The notes: generated from the letters alone by a model not told the origin. Shown: positions 48,796-59,193, counted from the stretch's first letter. The stretch: DNA of 64,000 bases from Neoaquamicrobium sediminum (GCF_013240295.1 NZ_JABETK010000001.1:1116001-1180000), one strand, 5' to 3'. Made by a program: numbers and translations.

Positions 48796-51700
48796 TCACG
48801 CCGCCCGTCGCGCCGCAAATCGGCCGTCGGGCAGGGCGGTGACACGACCGTAGCGCGCAAGCGTGACGAGAACCTGCCCGACGCGCGCCTCGATGCGCTT
48901 GCCGCCGCCCTTGAACGCACGCGCGATCGCGCTTGCATCCATCGCGCCGCCCCCCGGCGGCCAGCAGCGCCTCGATGGCAAGCGGCTGTTCGTGGCGGTC
49001 CTTCGGAAAGACCGGCTTGCCCGCGTCCAGCGCCACCACCGTCTCGCCGAGATCGAGTTCGCCGGTCCTTGCCTTCGCGCCCTTGGCGAAACGCGGCACC
49101 TGATAGTCCGGCCGCAGCCAGCGCACATGGCCTTCGGCTTCTTCGCGCGCGCGCTCGGCATTCAGCGCCACCAGCCGCTCCAGAATCTGCTCGTCGGACA
49201 GGTTCTCCGGCCAGTCATAGGCCTGCGCCGTCAGGCGGTCGATGGTCTCGTGCAGCTCCTTGAGGATCAGCACCAGCCCGCGCTCCTTCACATCTTCGTC
49301 CTTGTCGGCGAGCGCGGCGCCCGCCTTCACCTTCTCCAGTACATTGTAGAGCCCCGTCAGCGTGAGATCGGGATGATCGGCCAGCACCTTCTTGCGCAGC
49401 GCATCCAGCTCCTCGCCGGCGGCACGAAGTTGCTGGCGGATATCGTCCGATGGGTCGGGGAACGGGAATTTCCCGAAGCATTCAGAATGGTTGTAGTTGG
49501 AGTCATTCCCGATGCCGAGCCAAGCGCCGGTGCGTTTGGCCCATTCGATGTGAACGCGAGAGCTAACTAGGGCTAACGTTGCCGCTTCGGAAGTCGCTAT
49601 GGCGACGATCTTTGCATCGCTCAACATGTCTTTGTCGGCAAAACTGAATAATCTGTGCTTCGCCGTGCGGCATGTCACCACGTATCGATCCAAATGTCGG
49701 AGTGCCTCCCGCATCCGAGCACGAGGTTCTGCATATACCCAATATTTTTCTCGGTAAGCGGCACGACTCTTGACCTTGCGTTCTTGCTTAACTCTCTCAA
49801 GAACAACTTGAAATAAGCGCGGATGGAGAAGGCGCGCCTCTTCCTCATTCAAGCCGAAGAAGTCGATGATGAACCGCTCTAAGGGAGTCTGCACCAGGTC
49901 GCGTCCGATCAAATACTTTCGGATCACAGTCGGAAGATTGCCTGGATCGTATCCGAGTTGAGTAACCTCACTTCGCGTCAGCCTGAAACCTTCGCCGAGA
50001 GGGGTTACACCTTGGTGTGCCAGATCAATGTTGGCCGCCAGATATGCCGAATTTATTGTGTTAGGTCCGGCGCTCAGGTCAGCAGATATCGCTCCTGTTT
50101 CCTTACTGTACTCGATTGTTGGAGCGTCACTGTCCAAGTTTGATGCGCGTTCGACAGTCATTAGCTGACCATCGACAGTACCCTTTTCAACTACGGTCAT
50201 CGCAATTCGCACAGCCGCTGATGATCGATCTGATCGTGTCCAAGGGTGGTCTGATATGGCGAATATGATCGACACCGGTGCCTTAGCACCCAAATTCGCT
50301 TGAATTACCCTTCGGTTATAATTCTGCGTGATCGAGTTGGTCGTCACCAAGCCGCTGCGACGAACCTTGCCATCAGCTACGGCGGCCGTTGCTACTTGCC
50401 ACCAGTACATCACGAAATCTACACTCTCGGGCACCTTAGAATAGGTGGAACGAAGAGTCTCGACATAGGCGTCACTTAGAAGCTCCCTCATCCGCTTGTT
50501 GCCGATAAACGGCGGGTTGCCGACGATGAACTCCGCCTCCGACCAGTCGGGCCGGCGCGCGTTCGGGTAGGTCTCGACGCGCTTGCCATCCTGTTCAACG
50601 ATCGTCGGCACCGGATAGCCATCCCATGTCAGCACCGCGTCATAGCCTTCGCGGCGGCCGAAATTGATGTTCCGGAACGCTTTCAGGATCGGCTCGGACG
50701 GGTGCCCGTCGCGCGTGCGGTAGTGCTGCTGCAGATAGCCGATCCAGACGACCAGCTCGGCGATGGCAGCCGCGCGGGGGTTCAGCTCCAGCCCGAGGAA
50801 CTGGTGCGGGTCGACCGCCTCGCGCTCGAGGCCCAGCGACTCGGACACGCCGAGCCGCGCCAGCGTTTCCAGCACCTCGCCTTCGAGCTTCTTCATCAGT
50901 TCGAGCGCCACATAGAGGAAGTTGCCCGTGCCGCACGCCGGATCGAGCACGCGCGTGGTGCAGAGCTGATGGTGGTAGCCGCGCACGATGGCGACCGCCT
51001 TGTCCTCGTCGCCGCTCTCCTTGGCATCCTCCGCCTTGGTCAGCGCCTTCTGCCAGTCGGCGCGCAACGGCTCCATCACCGTCACCTCCACCAGGCGCTG
51101 GACATAGGCGCGCGGCGTATAGTGCGCGCCGAGCTTGCGGCGCTCGCCCGGTTCCAGCGCCTGTTCCAGCAGCGTGCCGAAGATTGCCGGGTCGACATCG
51201 GTCCATTTCGCCTTCGCCGCCTCGAGCAGTTCGCCGATCTCCTCGCGGCCGAGCGGGAAGGCGCGCGCGTCCTTGAACAGATTACCGTTGAAGTGCCGCA
51301 GCCGCTCCTTGAAGGCCGAAAAGAAGCGTTTGTCCTGCGCCGGCTCGTCCATCTTCGCCCACAATTCCTCGATCATCGGCAGGAAGGCGGAGGGCGAGGC
51401 GACGCAGTCGGACAGAAGCTCGGTGAACTTGCCTTTCGGCAGGAGGTCGACGTCCTCGGCAAACATCGTGAAGATGCACCGCATCAGGAAATGCGCGACC
51501 TCTTCGGGCGGGTGTTTTGCCTCCAGCGCCTTGCTCACCTCTGCCAGCCGCTTGGCGATCGCGCGCGTGACGCGCGCCGATTCCCGTGCCGGGTCCAGGC
51601 TCGTGGGATCGGTCCAGATGCGCGCCAGCAGCGCGCGCACCTCCTCCCTGCGCAGATCCTCCATGTAGATGCGGAAGCCCTTGCGGTCGGGGAACTGACC

Positions 51701-52201
51701 GTAAGCGCGGCCGGTACCGGTGAAATCGGCGAAGATTTCAAAGGCGTGGCCGACATCGCCGGTGATGATGAAGGGCGGCGCGGGATGATCCGGATCCAGC
51801 AGGAAGACGTAGTCCTCCGCCTGCCGCCGCGCGTTCTGCATCATCACATCCCAGCCGCGCGCGATCGAGCGGCGGCCCAGCCTTTCCGGCTCGTCGGGCA
51901 GCATGGTCAGCTGCCCCGGCAGCGCGTTCTTGCCGCCCGGCAGCCGCGACTGCTTGGCTTCCAGGATGAAGCAACCCTTCTTGTAGAGGTCGATGCGCCG
52001 CGACGAGGCTATCTCGTCGCTCTCGCGCCTGCGCACGGCGCGCTCGAACACGTAGTCGTTCTGCGCGCGCTCCGCGCCCGCCGGCTCCGGCCGCGGCACG
52101 CCGATCACGTCGCAGAACTCGCTCAGGAACATCTGGTAGTTGGCCCGCTCCGCGCCGCCCTCTCGCGACGTCCAGCGGGCGATGAACGCCTCGATATCCA
52201 T
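48796..52201 (-). CDS. MmeI-like type IIG/IIL restriction-modification enzyme (one frame break near the end)
   Basis: About 1134 residues. Start MDIEAFIARWTSREGGAERA at 52201. Residues 71-83 hold D-x9-E-x-K (D71, E81, K83), the nuclease motif of MmeI at nearly the same positions. A helical region follows, then the N6-adenine methylase: motif I DPACGTGNFLYVALELMKKL near 419 and motif IV VGNPPFIGNKRM near 559. After that comes a target-recognition region (about 580-900) and a C-terminal part with YNHSECFGKFPFPDPSDDIR. Near 48950-48955 the frame has one base too many (or two too few); repaired, it ends AMDASAIARAFKGGGK...RFAARRAA. One protein would both methylate and cut DNA; no partner subunits are nearby. 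The recognition region has lower GC than its flanks. Confidence 0.9.
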
Positions 52202-52423
52202 CCGCCCCCTCCCAAGGCCGGCGCGCACGCGGTCGCTGCCGGCGGGCAAGGCCCGCCGGCGCCGTCGCGACGCCGGTTGCATAGTTTGGATGGAATTATC
52301 TTAGGTTGTGTTTACTGGCGATGCAACCACTGCATGCAATGACGTGAATCTCCGCCGGCCCCGCCGCGCCCGTCGCCGCCGAAATCCCTTCCCGTCCCGG
52401 CCTTCGCCTGCTAAAGGCGCGCC

Positions 52424-54237
52424 ATGACCAAGACGCCGCTCTCCCACATCCGCAATTTCTCCATCGTCGCGCATATCGACCATGGCAAGTCCACGCTCGC
52501 CGACCGGCTCATCCAGGCGACCGGCTCGCTCGAAGACCGCGAGATGAAGGACCAGGTGCTCGACGCCATGGACATCGAGCGCGAGCGCGGCATCACCATC
52601 AAGGCCAACACCGTGCGCCTCGAATACGACGCGCAGAACGGCGAGCACTATGTGCTCAACCTCATCGACACGCCCGGCCATGTCGATTTCGCCTACGAGG
52701 TCTCGCGCTCCTTGCGCGCCTGCGAGGGCTCGCTGCTCGTCGTAGACGCCTCACAGGGCGTGGAGGCCCAGACGCTGGCCAACGTCTACCAGGCCATCGA
52801 CGCTGACCACGAGATCGTCGTCGTCCTCAACAAGATCGACCTGCCCGCCGCCGAGCCAGACCGTATCAAGGAGCAGGTGGAGGAGGTGATCGGTCTCGAC
52901 GCCTCCGAAGCGCTCATGATCTCGGCCAAGACCGGCATCGGCATCGCCGAGGTGCTGGAGGCGATCGTCCACAAGCTGCCCGCGCCGAAGGGCGGCGACC
53001 GCGACGACGCCCCCTAAAGGCGATGCTGGTCGATAGCTGGTACGACGCCTATCTCGGCGTCATCGTGCTGGTGCGCGTCATTGACGGCACGCTGAAGAAG
53101 GGCCAGCAGGTGCGCATGATGGGCACCGGCGCGAAATACGGCATCGACCGCGTCGGCGTCATCACGCCCAAGATGGTCATGGTCGACGAACTCGGCCCCG
53201 GCGAGATCGGCTTCATCACTGCTTCCATCAAGGAGGTGGCCGACACCCGCGTCGGCGACACCATCACCGAGGACAAGCGCCCCACGGCCGCGCCCCTGCC
53301 CGGCTTCAAGCCGGCGCAGCCCGTCGTCTTCTGCGGCCTGTTCCCGGTCGACGCCGCCGATTTCGAGGATCTTCGCGCCGCCATGGGCAAGCTGCGCCTC
53401 AACGACGCCTCGTTCTCCTTCGAAATGGAGACCTCGGCCGCGCTCGGCTTCGGCTTCCGCTGCGGCTTCCTCGGCCTGCTCCATCTCGAGATCATCCAGG
53501 AGCGGCTAGAGCGCGAGTTCGACCTCGACCTGATCGCCACCGCGCCTTCGGTCGTCTACCGCCTCAACATGACCGACGGAAAGCAGATCGAGCTGCACAA
53601 CCCGGCCGACATGCCCGACGTGGTCAAGATCGACACGATCGAGGAGCCGTGGATCCGCGCCACCATCATGACGCCGGACGACTATCTCGGCGCGATCCTC
53701 AAGCTCTGCCAGGAGCGGCGCGGCGTGCAGGTCGACCTCTCCTATGTCGGCAAGCGCGCCATGGCCACCTACGACCTGCCGCTCAACGAGGTGGTGTTCG
53801 ATTTCTACGACCGGCTGAAGTCGATCTCCAAGGGCTACGCCTCGTTCGACTACCAGCTCACCGACTATCGCGAGGGCGACCTCGTCAAGATGTCGATCCT
53901 CGTCAACGACGAGCCGGTCGACGCGCTCTCCATGCTGGTCCACCGCTCGGCGGCGGAAAAGCGCGGCCGCGCCATGTGCGAGAAGCTCAAGGACCTGATC
54001 CCCAAGCACATGTTCAAGATCCCGATCCAGGCGGCCATCGGCGGCAAGGTGATCGCCCGCGAGACCATCTCGGCACTGCGCAAGGACGTCACCGCCAAGT
54101 GCTACGGCGGCGACGTCACCCGCAAGCGCAAGCTCCTCGAAAAGCAGAAAGAGGGCAAGAAGCGCATGCGCCAGTTCGGCAAGGTGGAAATCCCGCAGGC
54201 AGCGTTCATCGAAGCGCTGAAGATGTCCGACAACTGA
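52424..54237 (+). CDS. lepA: Elongation factor 4 (LepA) (one frame break)
   Basis: 604 residues after adding one C to the 5-base run at 53010-53014, joining GDRDDAP to [16 protein letters not shown]. GTPase motifs: [14 protein letters not shown] (G1), [14 protein letters not shown] (G2), [14 protein letters not shown] (G3), [13 protein letters not shown] (G4). The C-terminal LepA domain ends [20 protein letters not shown]. It is a ribosome-bound GTPase that promotes correct translation or assembly. The last 39 codons are duplicated at 55133-55249. Confidence 0.96.
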
Positions 54238-54299
54238 CCCGCCGTTCCTCGCCCCACGCAGTGGGAGAGGTGGCACGCGAAGCGTGACGGAGAGGGGAG
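54121..54299 (+). repeat. Direct repeat, copy 1 (lepA 3' end plus downstream motif)
   Basis: 117 bases of lepA coding sequence plus about 62 bases after the stop (CGTTCCTCGCCCC-ACGCAGTGGG-AGAGGTGGCACGCGAAGCGTGACGGAGAGGGG in content). Nearly the same sequence recurs at 55133-55313, with about six base changes in the coding part and two one-base length differences after it. Confidence 0.85.
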
Positions 54300-54340
54300 C
54301 GCGTGAAGAGGAACGGGCGCTGCCGGCAGAGAGAGGCGGC

Positions 54341-54562
54341 ATGATCATACTGCTCGGCGCCATGGTTGTCGGCCTCGCGGTCGCGCTCGCGCCCGTGTGG
54401 CCCTATTCGCGGGGCCGGTCGTGGTGGCCCGCTTTTATCCTGCTGGCAATTCTGATCTTGGTAGCCGGGCTGCTGGCCATAGAGCGTATCGAGGCGGCCG
54501 ATGACGTTCAGGGGGCCGCGCTCGATGCTGTAAGAAGCGGCGCTCCGGAGCGGCTCGCATAG
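54341..54562 (+). CDS. Small membrane protein, hypothetical
   Basis: A possible 73-residue protein starting MIILLGAMVVGLAVALAPVW at 54341 behind GAGAGGCGGC. Two membrane helices flank PYSRGRSWWP; this layout (a helix, WPYSRxW, a helix) resembles DUF3309 small membrane proteins. The soluble tail after LLAIERIEAADD is not typical and may reflect a frame error. It lies between the two copies of the lepA 3' repeat. Confidence 0.5.
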   Translation: MIILLGAMVVGLAVALAPVWPYSRGRSWWPAFILLAILILVAGLLAIERIEAADDVQGAALDAVRSGAPERLA

Positions 54563-54782
54563 GCACGAGATCCGGATGGCCGGGTTCGTCACGCCCGACC
54601 ATCCGCGAAAGGAGCCATAGGTCTGCAGATTGACCTCGGCGTTGTCTCACATGTCAGGGCGCGAACCGGTGACTGGCCTCAGTGGCCTTGCAAACTTCCC
54701 AGTTGCGCAAATTAATGCGGTGCCGTGTCGAAATCACCGATGGTCATGCGTCATTGATATGAAACCATCCTGGAGAACGACG

Positions 54783-55061
54783 ATGCAACGACCACTCGAC
54801 AAATCCTTCGATGCCGCGATTCAGAAGAGCCCCGCGAAGGGCGGCTGGACCTATGTGGTCTGGCCCGGTTCCGCAGATTTCTTCGGAACACGAGGCTTGG
54901 TGAAGGTGCGGGCGACCGCCGATGGCGTACCCTTCCAGAGCTCCTTCATGGCTCTCGGCGACGGCACCCACAAGCTGCCGATCAAGGCCGACCTGCTCAA
55001 TTCCATCGGCAAGCAATCGGGCGACACCGTCACCATCAAGCTGGCGGAGCGGCTGAACTAA
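54783..55061 (+). CDS. DUF1905 domain protein
   Basis: A 92-residue protein. ATG at 54783 follows CTGGAGAACGACG; reading opens [20 protein letters not shown]. The conserved core is [76 protein letters not shown]1905 is a small beta-rich domain of unknown function. The gene is inside the segment bounded by the lepA 3' repeats. Confidence 0.85.
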   Translation: MQRPLDKSFDAAIQKSPAKGGWTYVVWPGSADFFGTRGLVKVRATADGVPFQSSFMALGDGTHKLPIKADLLNSIGKQSGDTVTIKLAERLN

Positions 55062-55132
55062 CGCCACTCCGGCTGCACGATCTGGATCGCCTTGAGGTTT
55101 CGCGACTAGCACCCGGAAAAGTGCGCCGCTGG

Positions 55133-55249
55133 CGCAAGCGCAAGCTCCTCGAAAAGCAGAAAGAGGGCAAAAAGCGCATGCGCCAGTTCGGCACGGTGGA
55201 GATCCCGCAGGCAGCCTTCATCGAGGCGCTGAAGATGTCCGACAACTGA
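55133..55249 (+). pseudogene. Duplicated lepA 3' fragment (39 codons)
   Basis: Reads [20 protein letters not shown] then [18 protein letters not shown] and a stop, the exact C-terminus of LepA with one K-to-T change and a few synonymous changes. No start codon or upstream lepA sequence is attached. The downstream motif of lepA is repeated too, to about 55313. It is a fragment left by duplication or by integration at the lepA 3' end. Confidence 0.9.
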
Positions 55250-55313
55250 CCCGCTGTTCCTCGCCCCCACGCAGTGGGGAGAGGTGGCACGCGAAGCGTG
55301 ACGGAGAGGGGGT

Positions 55314-55690
55314 GGCCCTCTCCACCTCGTCATCCTCGGGCTGAGAAGCGCCGCCCGCTCCTGATCGTCACTCTCGGAGTGAAAAGCGCGACCCTATCCC
55401 CTTCGTCATCCTCTGGCTGAGCGGGAGCGAAGCGACTGCGCAGACCCGAGGATCCATGCCTGACCCTCTCCACCTCTCGACGTTCCCATCACACGCCTGA
55501 TCCTGACACGCCGGCCTGAACCCCGTCGTTCCGGCATGGATGCTCGGGTTTGCCCTTCGGGCGTTCGTTCGCTCGGAAAGCCAAATCGTTGGCTTTCAGT
55601 CTGCTTTGCAGACCGCTCCTCACCCCGAGCATGACGAAGGTGAGTGAACACCGATCCCCACATGACGAACGCCCACCGCTCCGCTACGCT
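55314..55690. repeat. Palindromic and dispersed repeats upstream of GIY-YIG gene 2
   Basis: Contains CTCGTCATCCTCGGGCTGAG, then TCGTCATCCTCTGGCTGAGC with GCGAAGCGACTGCGCAGACC and GAGGATCCATGCC (about 55405-55460), and an inverted pair TCGTTCCGGCATGGATGCTC / CCCCGAGCATGACGA (55529-55640). The unit near 55405-55460 recurs at 56308-56372 beyond the GIY-YIG gene. No gene seen. Confidence 0.7.
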
Positions 55691-55696
55691 TCCGCC

Positions 55697-55984
55697 ATGA
55701 CCGGCTATGTCTACATGACCGCGAGCCAGAAGCGCGGCACAATCTATATCGGCGTCACCAACTCGCTTTGCCGCCGCATGCCGGAACACAAATCCGGCGA
55801 GGGCTCGCGCTTCACTTCACGCTACGCCGTCACCCGGCTGGTCTGGTACGAAGAACATTTCGACATGCGCGACGCCATCCAGCGCGAAAAGTCACTCAAA
55901 CGCTGGCCGAGGCAGTGGAAGATCGAGCTGATCGAGAAAACCAACCCGGACTGGAACGAACTTTTCATCGGAACGGGCTGGTAG
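55697..55984 (+). CDS. Single-domain GIY-YIG nuclease family protein 2
   Basis: A 95-residue protein: MTGYVYMTASQKRGTIYIGV, TNSLCRRMPEHKSGEGSRFT, SRYAVTRLVWYEEHFDMRDA, IQREKSLKRWPRQWKIELIE, NPDWNELF. Same length and motif order as the gene at 10863-11149 but clearly diverged. Conserved positions: YVYM/IYIGVT, Arg in RRMPEH, Glu in REKSLKRW. Likely a small metal-dependent nuclease of the COG2827 class with unknown role. Surrounded by repeats on both sides. Confidence 0.9.
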   Translation: MTGYVYMTASQKRGTIYIGVTNSLCRRMPEHKSGEGSRFTSRYAVTRLVWYEEHFDMRDAIQREKSLKRWPRQWKIELIEKTNPDWNELFIGTGW

Positions 55985-56492
55985 CGACCGCACCGCTTCG
56001 CCGACCCACCCCGAAGACGCCGCCCGCCCCTCAACTTCGTCATCCTCGGGCTTGACCCGAGAATCCATGCCGGAACGTGGCCGTCGCGTCAGCGGTCCCA
56101 TACTGTCGCGAACATCCGCCGCCATATCCTGTGCCGCCGGCCCGCCCCGCCGGTCAGGCATGGATCCCAGGGTCTCCGCGACGGCCTCCGGCCTGCTCCG
56201 CCCTGGGATGACGAAAGCATGGCGGCCACGACATCCGCGAGCTGTGCCCTCCATCAGCAAACGTCACCGTTCCACCTCACCACCAAGCGAAAGGCGCTCC
56301 CCCTCTCACCTCGTCATCCTCGGGCGGAGCAGAAGCGAAGCGAACTGCGCAGACCCAAGGATCCATGCCGGAACGCTCCTGTCACTGCAGCGATGCCATG
56401 CTGGCCATCCGCAACCACATCATACACCCGTCAGAAAGACGTCCGCCCCAAGGAAGATAGGGGGCGACCAGTGGTCGCCCCCTCCATGTTTC
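55985..56492. repeat. Palindromic and dispersed repeats downstream of GIY-YIG gene 2
   Basis: Holds TTCGTCATCCTCGGGCTTGA / CCCGAGAATCCATGCCGGAA (56034-56075), an inverted pair CATGGATCCCAGGGTCTC / GCCCTGGGATGACGAA (about 56158-56216), and CCTCGTCATCCTCGGGC with AGCGAAGCGAACTGCGCAG and CCAAGGATCCATGCCGGAAC (56308-56376). No gene seen in this 508-base stretch. Confidence 0.7.
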
Positions 56493-56684
56493 TCACGCTG
56501 ATGGAAAATCAGGCGGAAGCTGCTTGGCCGGCGGGATATCCGGGAATTTGCGTCCCTTCATCACGTCTGCGATGCGGCCCTGATTGATCTGAAAATACGA
56601 CGCAATGCGTGCATAATTGTAATTCAGATCACGAGCCAGCTTGATTACCGGAACCATGTCCGGCGTCACTTTTCGGTCGTTCAT
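56493..56684 (-). CDS. Small HTH-like hypothetical protein
   Basis: A 63-residue protein: MNDRKVTPDMVPVIKLARDL, NYNYARIASYFQINQGRIAD, VMKGRKFPDIPPAKQLPPDF. The middle looks like a helix-turn-helix (IASYFQINQGRIADVMKG) of the kind in phage or plasmid Cro/CI-like regulators. A/T-richer than its surroundings. Possibly a regulator of the neighbouring unknown genes; I do not recognise its family. Confidence 0.65.
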   Translation of the reverse strand: MNDRKVTPDMVPVIKLARDLNYNYARIASYFQINQGRIADVMKGRKFPDIPPAKQLPPDFPSA

Positions 56685-56863
56685 TTACCTTCCTTTCGAA
56701 GGCATAACCGATCAGCGGTTGACGAGATTCGATAAATGAATCATAGTCAAATCAGACAATTGGCCGCTGAAACGGTCATTTTGTTGAACTGCGGTTGTTG
56801 CTGCGGTTTTGAAAGGCGACCCAAGTTTTCACTTGAGCCGCCACGGTAGTAGCTAAGCTATTA

Positions 56864-57393
56864 TCATGTACCACCTCCCGGACCGGCTTCACGGCCTTTC
56901 GCTGGAGCTTCGAACAAGCCTGCTGACGTTCCGGCCAAGGAATTTTCGTCAGCGGGCTTTTCTTTCGACGGAAGGCTAAACAAGCCAGTCTCCGTATCCT
57001 TTTGAATTGCCTTCTCCGTGCGCCACATACGCGACGGAACAGTATTCGCAGATGACCCCATTTCATAATTGTAGCGCTGCGCCACGTACTCCCGATCTGG
57101 CGAGGTGCGAGCCCTGGCAGGCCGCGCTGCCTTGCATCCATTAGAGCCTCGAAAACTAAATTCCTGATAGTAGGGAGTTCTTCAGGCTTCTTTTGTGCCG
57201 GGCGGGGGAACTTTGCTCGCTTCGGAGCAGAAGTTGATGCCGGAGCCTTTGCTTTGCCGGTCAGGCGGAGGAAGACGCCCTTGGCAATCGTCAACTCATC
57301 CAGCTCCTTCTCAACGGCGTCGATGCTCTCCCGGAGACGGGTAAGCTCAGCCTTTAATTCAGCCTCTCGAATCGTGATCAGATCGATATTCAT
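56864..57393 (-). CDS. Hypothetical protein with coiled coil and winged-helix-like region (one frame break)
   Basis: About 176 residues after adding one G at 57091-57093 (joining LAPRQIG to EYVAQRYNYEMGSSAN). N-terminal coiled coil MNIDLITIREAELKAELTRL, RESIDAVEKELDELTIAKGV; a basic linker KAPASTSAPKRAKFPRPAQK; then a likely winged helix: LPTIRNLVFEALMDARQRGL, NTVPSRMWRTEKAIQKDTET, GLFSLPSKEK. Its ATG overlaps the stop of an upstream small frame (TAATG). GC content is lower than around it, suggesting acquisition. Function unknown; DNA binding is inferred. Confidence 0.65.
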
Positions 57394-57536
57394 TACCTCT
57401 CATAGGAAATGGTGGCTTTACGGTCAACCCTTGAGAGGGCTCTCACAGCCCTCTCCATGAACTGAACAAGAACGTTGTGAGGGCCGGCGCTGCCTGCGAC
57501 ATCCAATTTGTCGCCGGAAGCGATCATCGGCGTCAT
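57393..57536 (-). CDS. Possible small protein coupled to the hypothetical gene downstream
   Basis: A 47-residue frame: MTPMIASGDKLDVAGSAGPH, NVLVQFMERAVRALSRVDRK, ATISYER. GAGG lies 7 bases before ATG 57536. Its TAA overlaps the next gene's ATG (TAATG), which suggests translational coupling. The frame stays open upstream but that part looks like shadow sequence. Not recognised. Confidence 0.4.
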   Translation of the reverse strand: MTPMIASGDKLDVAGSAGPHNVLVQFMERAVRALSRVDRKATISYER

Positions 57537-57743
57537 CCACCAGCCTCTGGAGATGGGAACTTCCGCGAACCCATGCCGGCGGAATGGCGGCGGCAGTATA
57601 CGACGGTCGCAGCCGGGTAGTGACTCAAGAGGCCGAGAGAGAACACACAAGCACCAGCGGCCCCTTCCATCTCCCCCAAAACCTATCCACCCCCTCGTTA
57701 CCCGCCCGACAATCCCCGTCGACCGAACCGGAGCAAGGCGGCG

Positions 57744-58579
57744 ATGGACTGGAGTGCGGCGATCGAGACGAACCGGGAGGCGCTGAGGCGCATCCTGACG
57801 AGGCTCGTGGCCATGGCCGGGCTTCGCGGCCCGTTTGCCCCGGAGGCGCAAGGCTGTCCCGCCGGTGGCGCGCCAACAGGCGGAGAAGACCGGGACGTTG
57901 ATGCAGCCAGCAGGTACCCGGAAGGGATGCGTAGCGAAGAACGCCCGACGCTCCCCCGCCAACTTCACCGCGCCGTACTGCGGCTCCTGCGCCCGGCCGA
58001 GGCGGCGGCGCGGCGGCTTATCATCGTGATGGCGCGCGACCTGTCTCATCCCGCGCTGCGGGGGCAAGGCCCGAGCCTTGAAGGGCACCCACACGCAGCA
58101 CCTCCCGCATCGCCGAAGGCGCGCAAAGCCGCGCGGCGCGCGACCCTGCCGCTGTTCGATCCGCTGCCGCGCTGGCGCGGCCCGAGGCGGCCGGTTGCCG
58201 CCGGCGTGCCGCGCATCTCGTTTCCCGGCGACGGCGCGTCGGCGCCGCTTCCCCACGCCAGCCGCCGATGCCGGACGATCCCATCGACGCCACCCGCCTT
58301 GCCCTGCGCCTACGGGCCGTGGCCGCCGCACTCGACGACCTGCCCGCCCATGCAAGCCGCTTCGCTCGCTGGCGGGCGCGGCGCGATGCGGCCCTAAAGG
58401 ATCAGGCGCAGCGCCAGCCCGCCCACCGGCGCGGCGTCACGCGTCGCGTCTGGCCGCTGCGCCCCGGCCGTCCGCCTGGATGGCGCCCGGCAGGGCGGCA
58501 TGCCCACCCGGTCCATGACGTGCTCAACATCGTGCACGACCTCGCCTTCTGGGCTATGGAGCGCACCGACACCTCATGA
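57744..58579 (+). CDS. Conserved rhizobial hypothetical protein (one frame break)
   Basis: About 278 residues if one C is restored near 58251-58254, joining the frame with [13 protein letters not shown] to the frame with [21 protein letters not shown]-terminus [20 protein letters not shown], then [20 protein letters not shown] and [11 protein letters not shown] (possible hydrophobic helix). C-terminus [20 protein letters not shown] and [20 protein letters not shown]. The arrangement matches a rhizobial family of unknown function as far as I remember. Some of the middle (residues 40-75) may also be off-frame. Confidence 0.65.
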
Positions 58580-58749
58580 GCGGCGTGCCGAGCAAACATG
58601 CCAGGCCATGGACTTCGCAAGGGACCATGCCCCTTGCGAAAGCGCGCGCCCGTGCGCCGGTCGTTTCCAGATGCGACCGCTCTGCCTGTTTACGGGCGGG
58701 CGGCACCGTGCCAAGCATTTCGCCGACTCTCTCGATTGCAGGATTTCCC

Positions 58750-59193
58750 ATGCGCGCGCTCGTCCAACGTGTTTCCTCGGCCTCCGTCACCGTCGACGGC
58801 GCGGTTGTTGGCGAGATCGGGCCGGGGCTGCTGGTGCTGGTCTGCGCCATGCAGGGCGACACGGAAAAGGAAGCCGACTGGCTGGCGCGCAAGGTGGTCA
58901 ACCTGCGGATCTTCCGTGATGACGAGGGCCGCATGAACCGTTCGCTGATCGACACCGGCGGGGCGGCGCTGGTCGTCAGCCAGTTCACGCTGGCCGCCGA
59001 GACCAAGGGCAACCGGCCGGGGTTCTCCACCGCCGCAGCACCCGCCGAGGGCGAGCGCCTCTACGGCTATTTCTCGGCCGCCGTCGCCGGCCACGGCGTC
59101 ACCGTCGCCAACGGCATCTTCGGCGCCGACATGAAGGTCGCGCTCGTCAATGACGGGCCGGTGACGATCTGGCTCGACAGCGCGGCAAAATGA
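58750..59193 (+). CDS. dtd: D-aminoacyl-tRNA deacylase
   Basis: A 147-residue protein starting [20 protein letters not shown], with the catalytic [20 protein letters not shown] motif and the C-terminal [20 protein letters not shown] (GxFGAxMxVxLxNDGPVT). It frees D-amino acids from mischarged tRNA in the cytoplasm. The family usually has TLYA and PSF at two places where this protein has TLAA and PGF; the core motif is kept. A small lipoprotein gene overlaps its stop. Confidence 0.95.
   Translation: MRALVQRVSSASVTVDGAVVGEIGPGLLVLVCAMQGDTEKEADWLARKVVNLRIFRDDEGRMNRSLIDTGGAALVVSQFTLAAETKGNRPGFSTAAAPAEGERLYGYFSAAVAGHGVTVANGIFGADMKVALVNDGPVTIWLDSAAK

Noticed and set aside
57393..58355. A 320-codon minus-strand frame
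   Set aside because: Mostly Arg/Pro/Gly/Ala shadow of the plus-strand hypothetical gene; only its last 47 codons, coupled to the next gene, look plausible and are listed separately.
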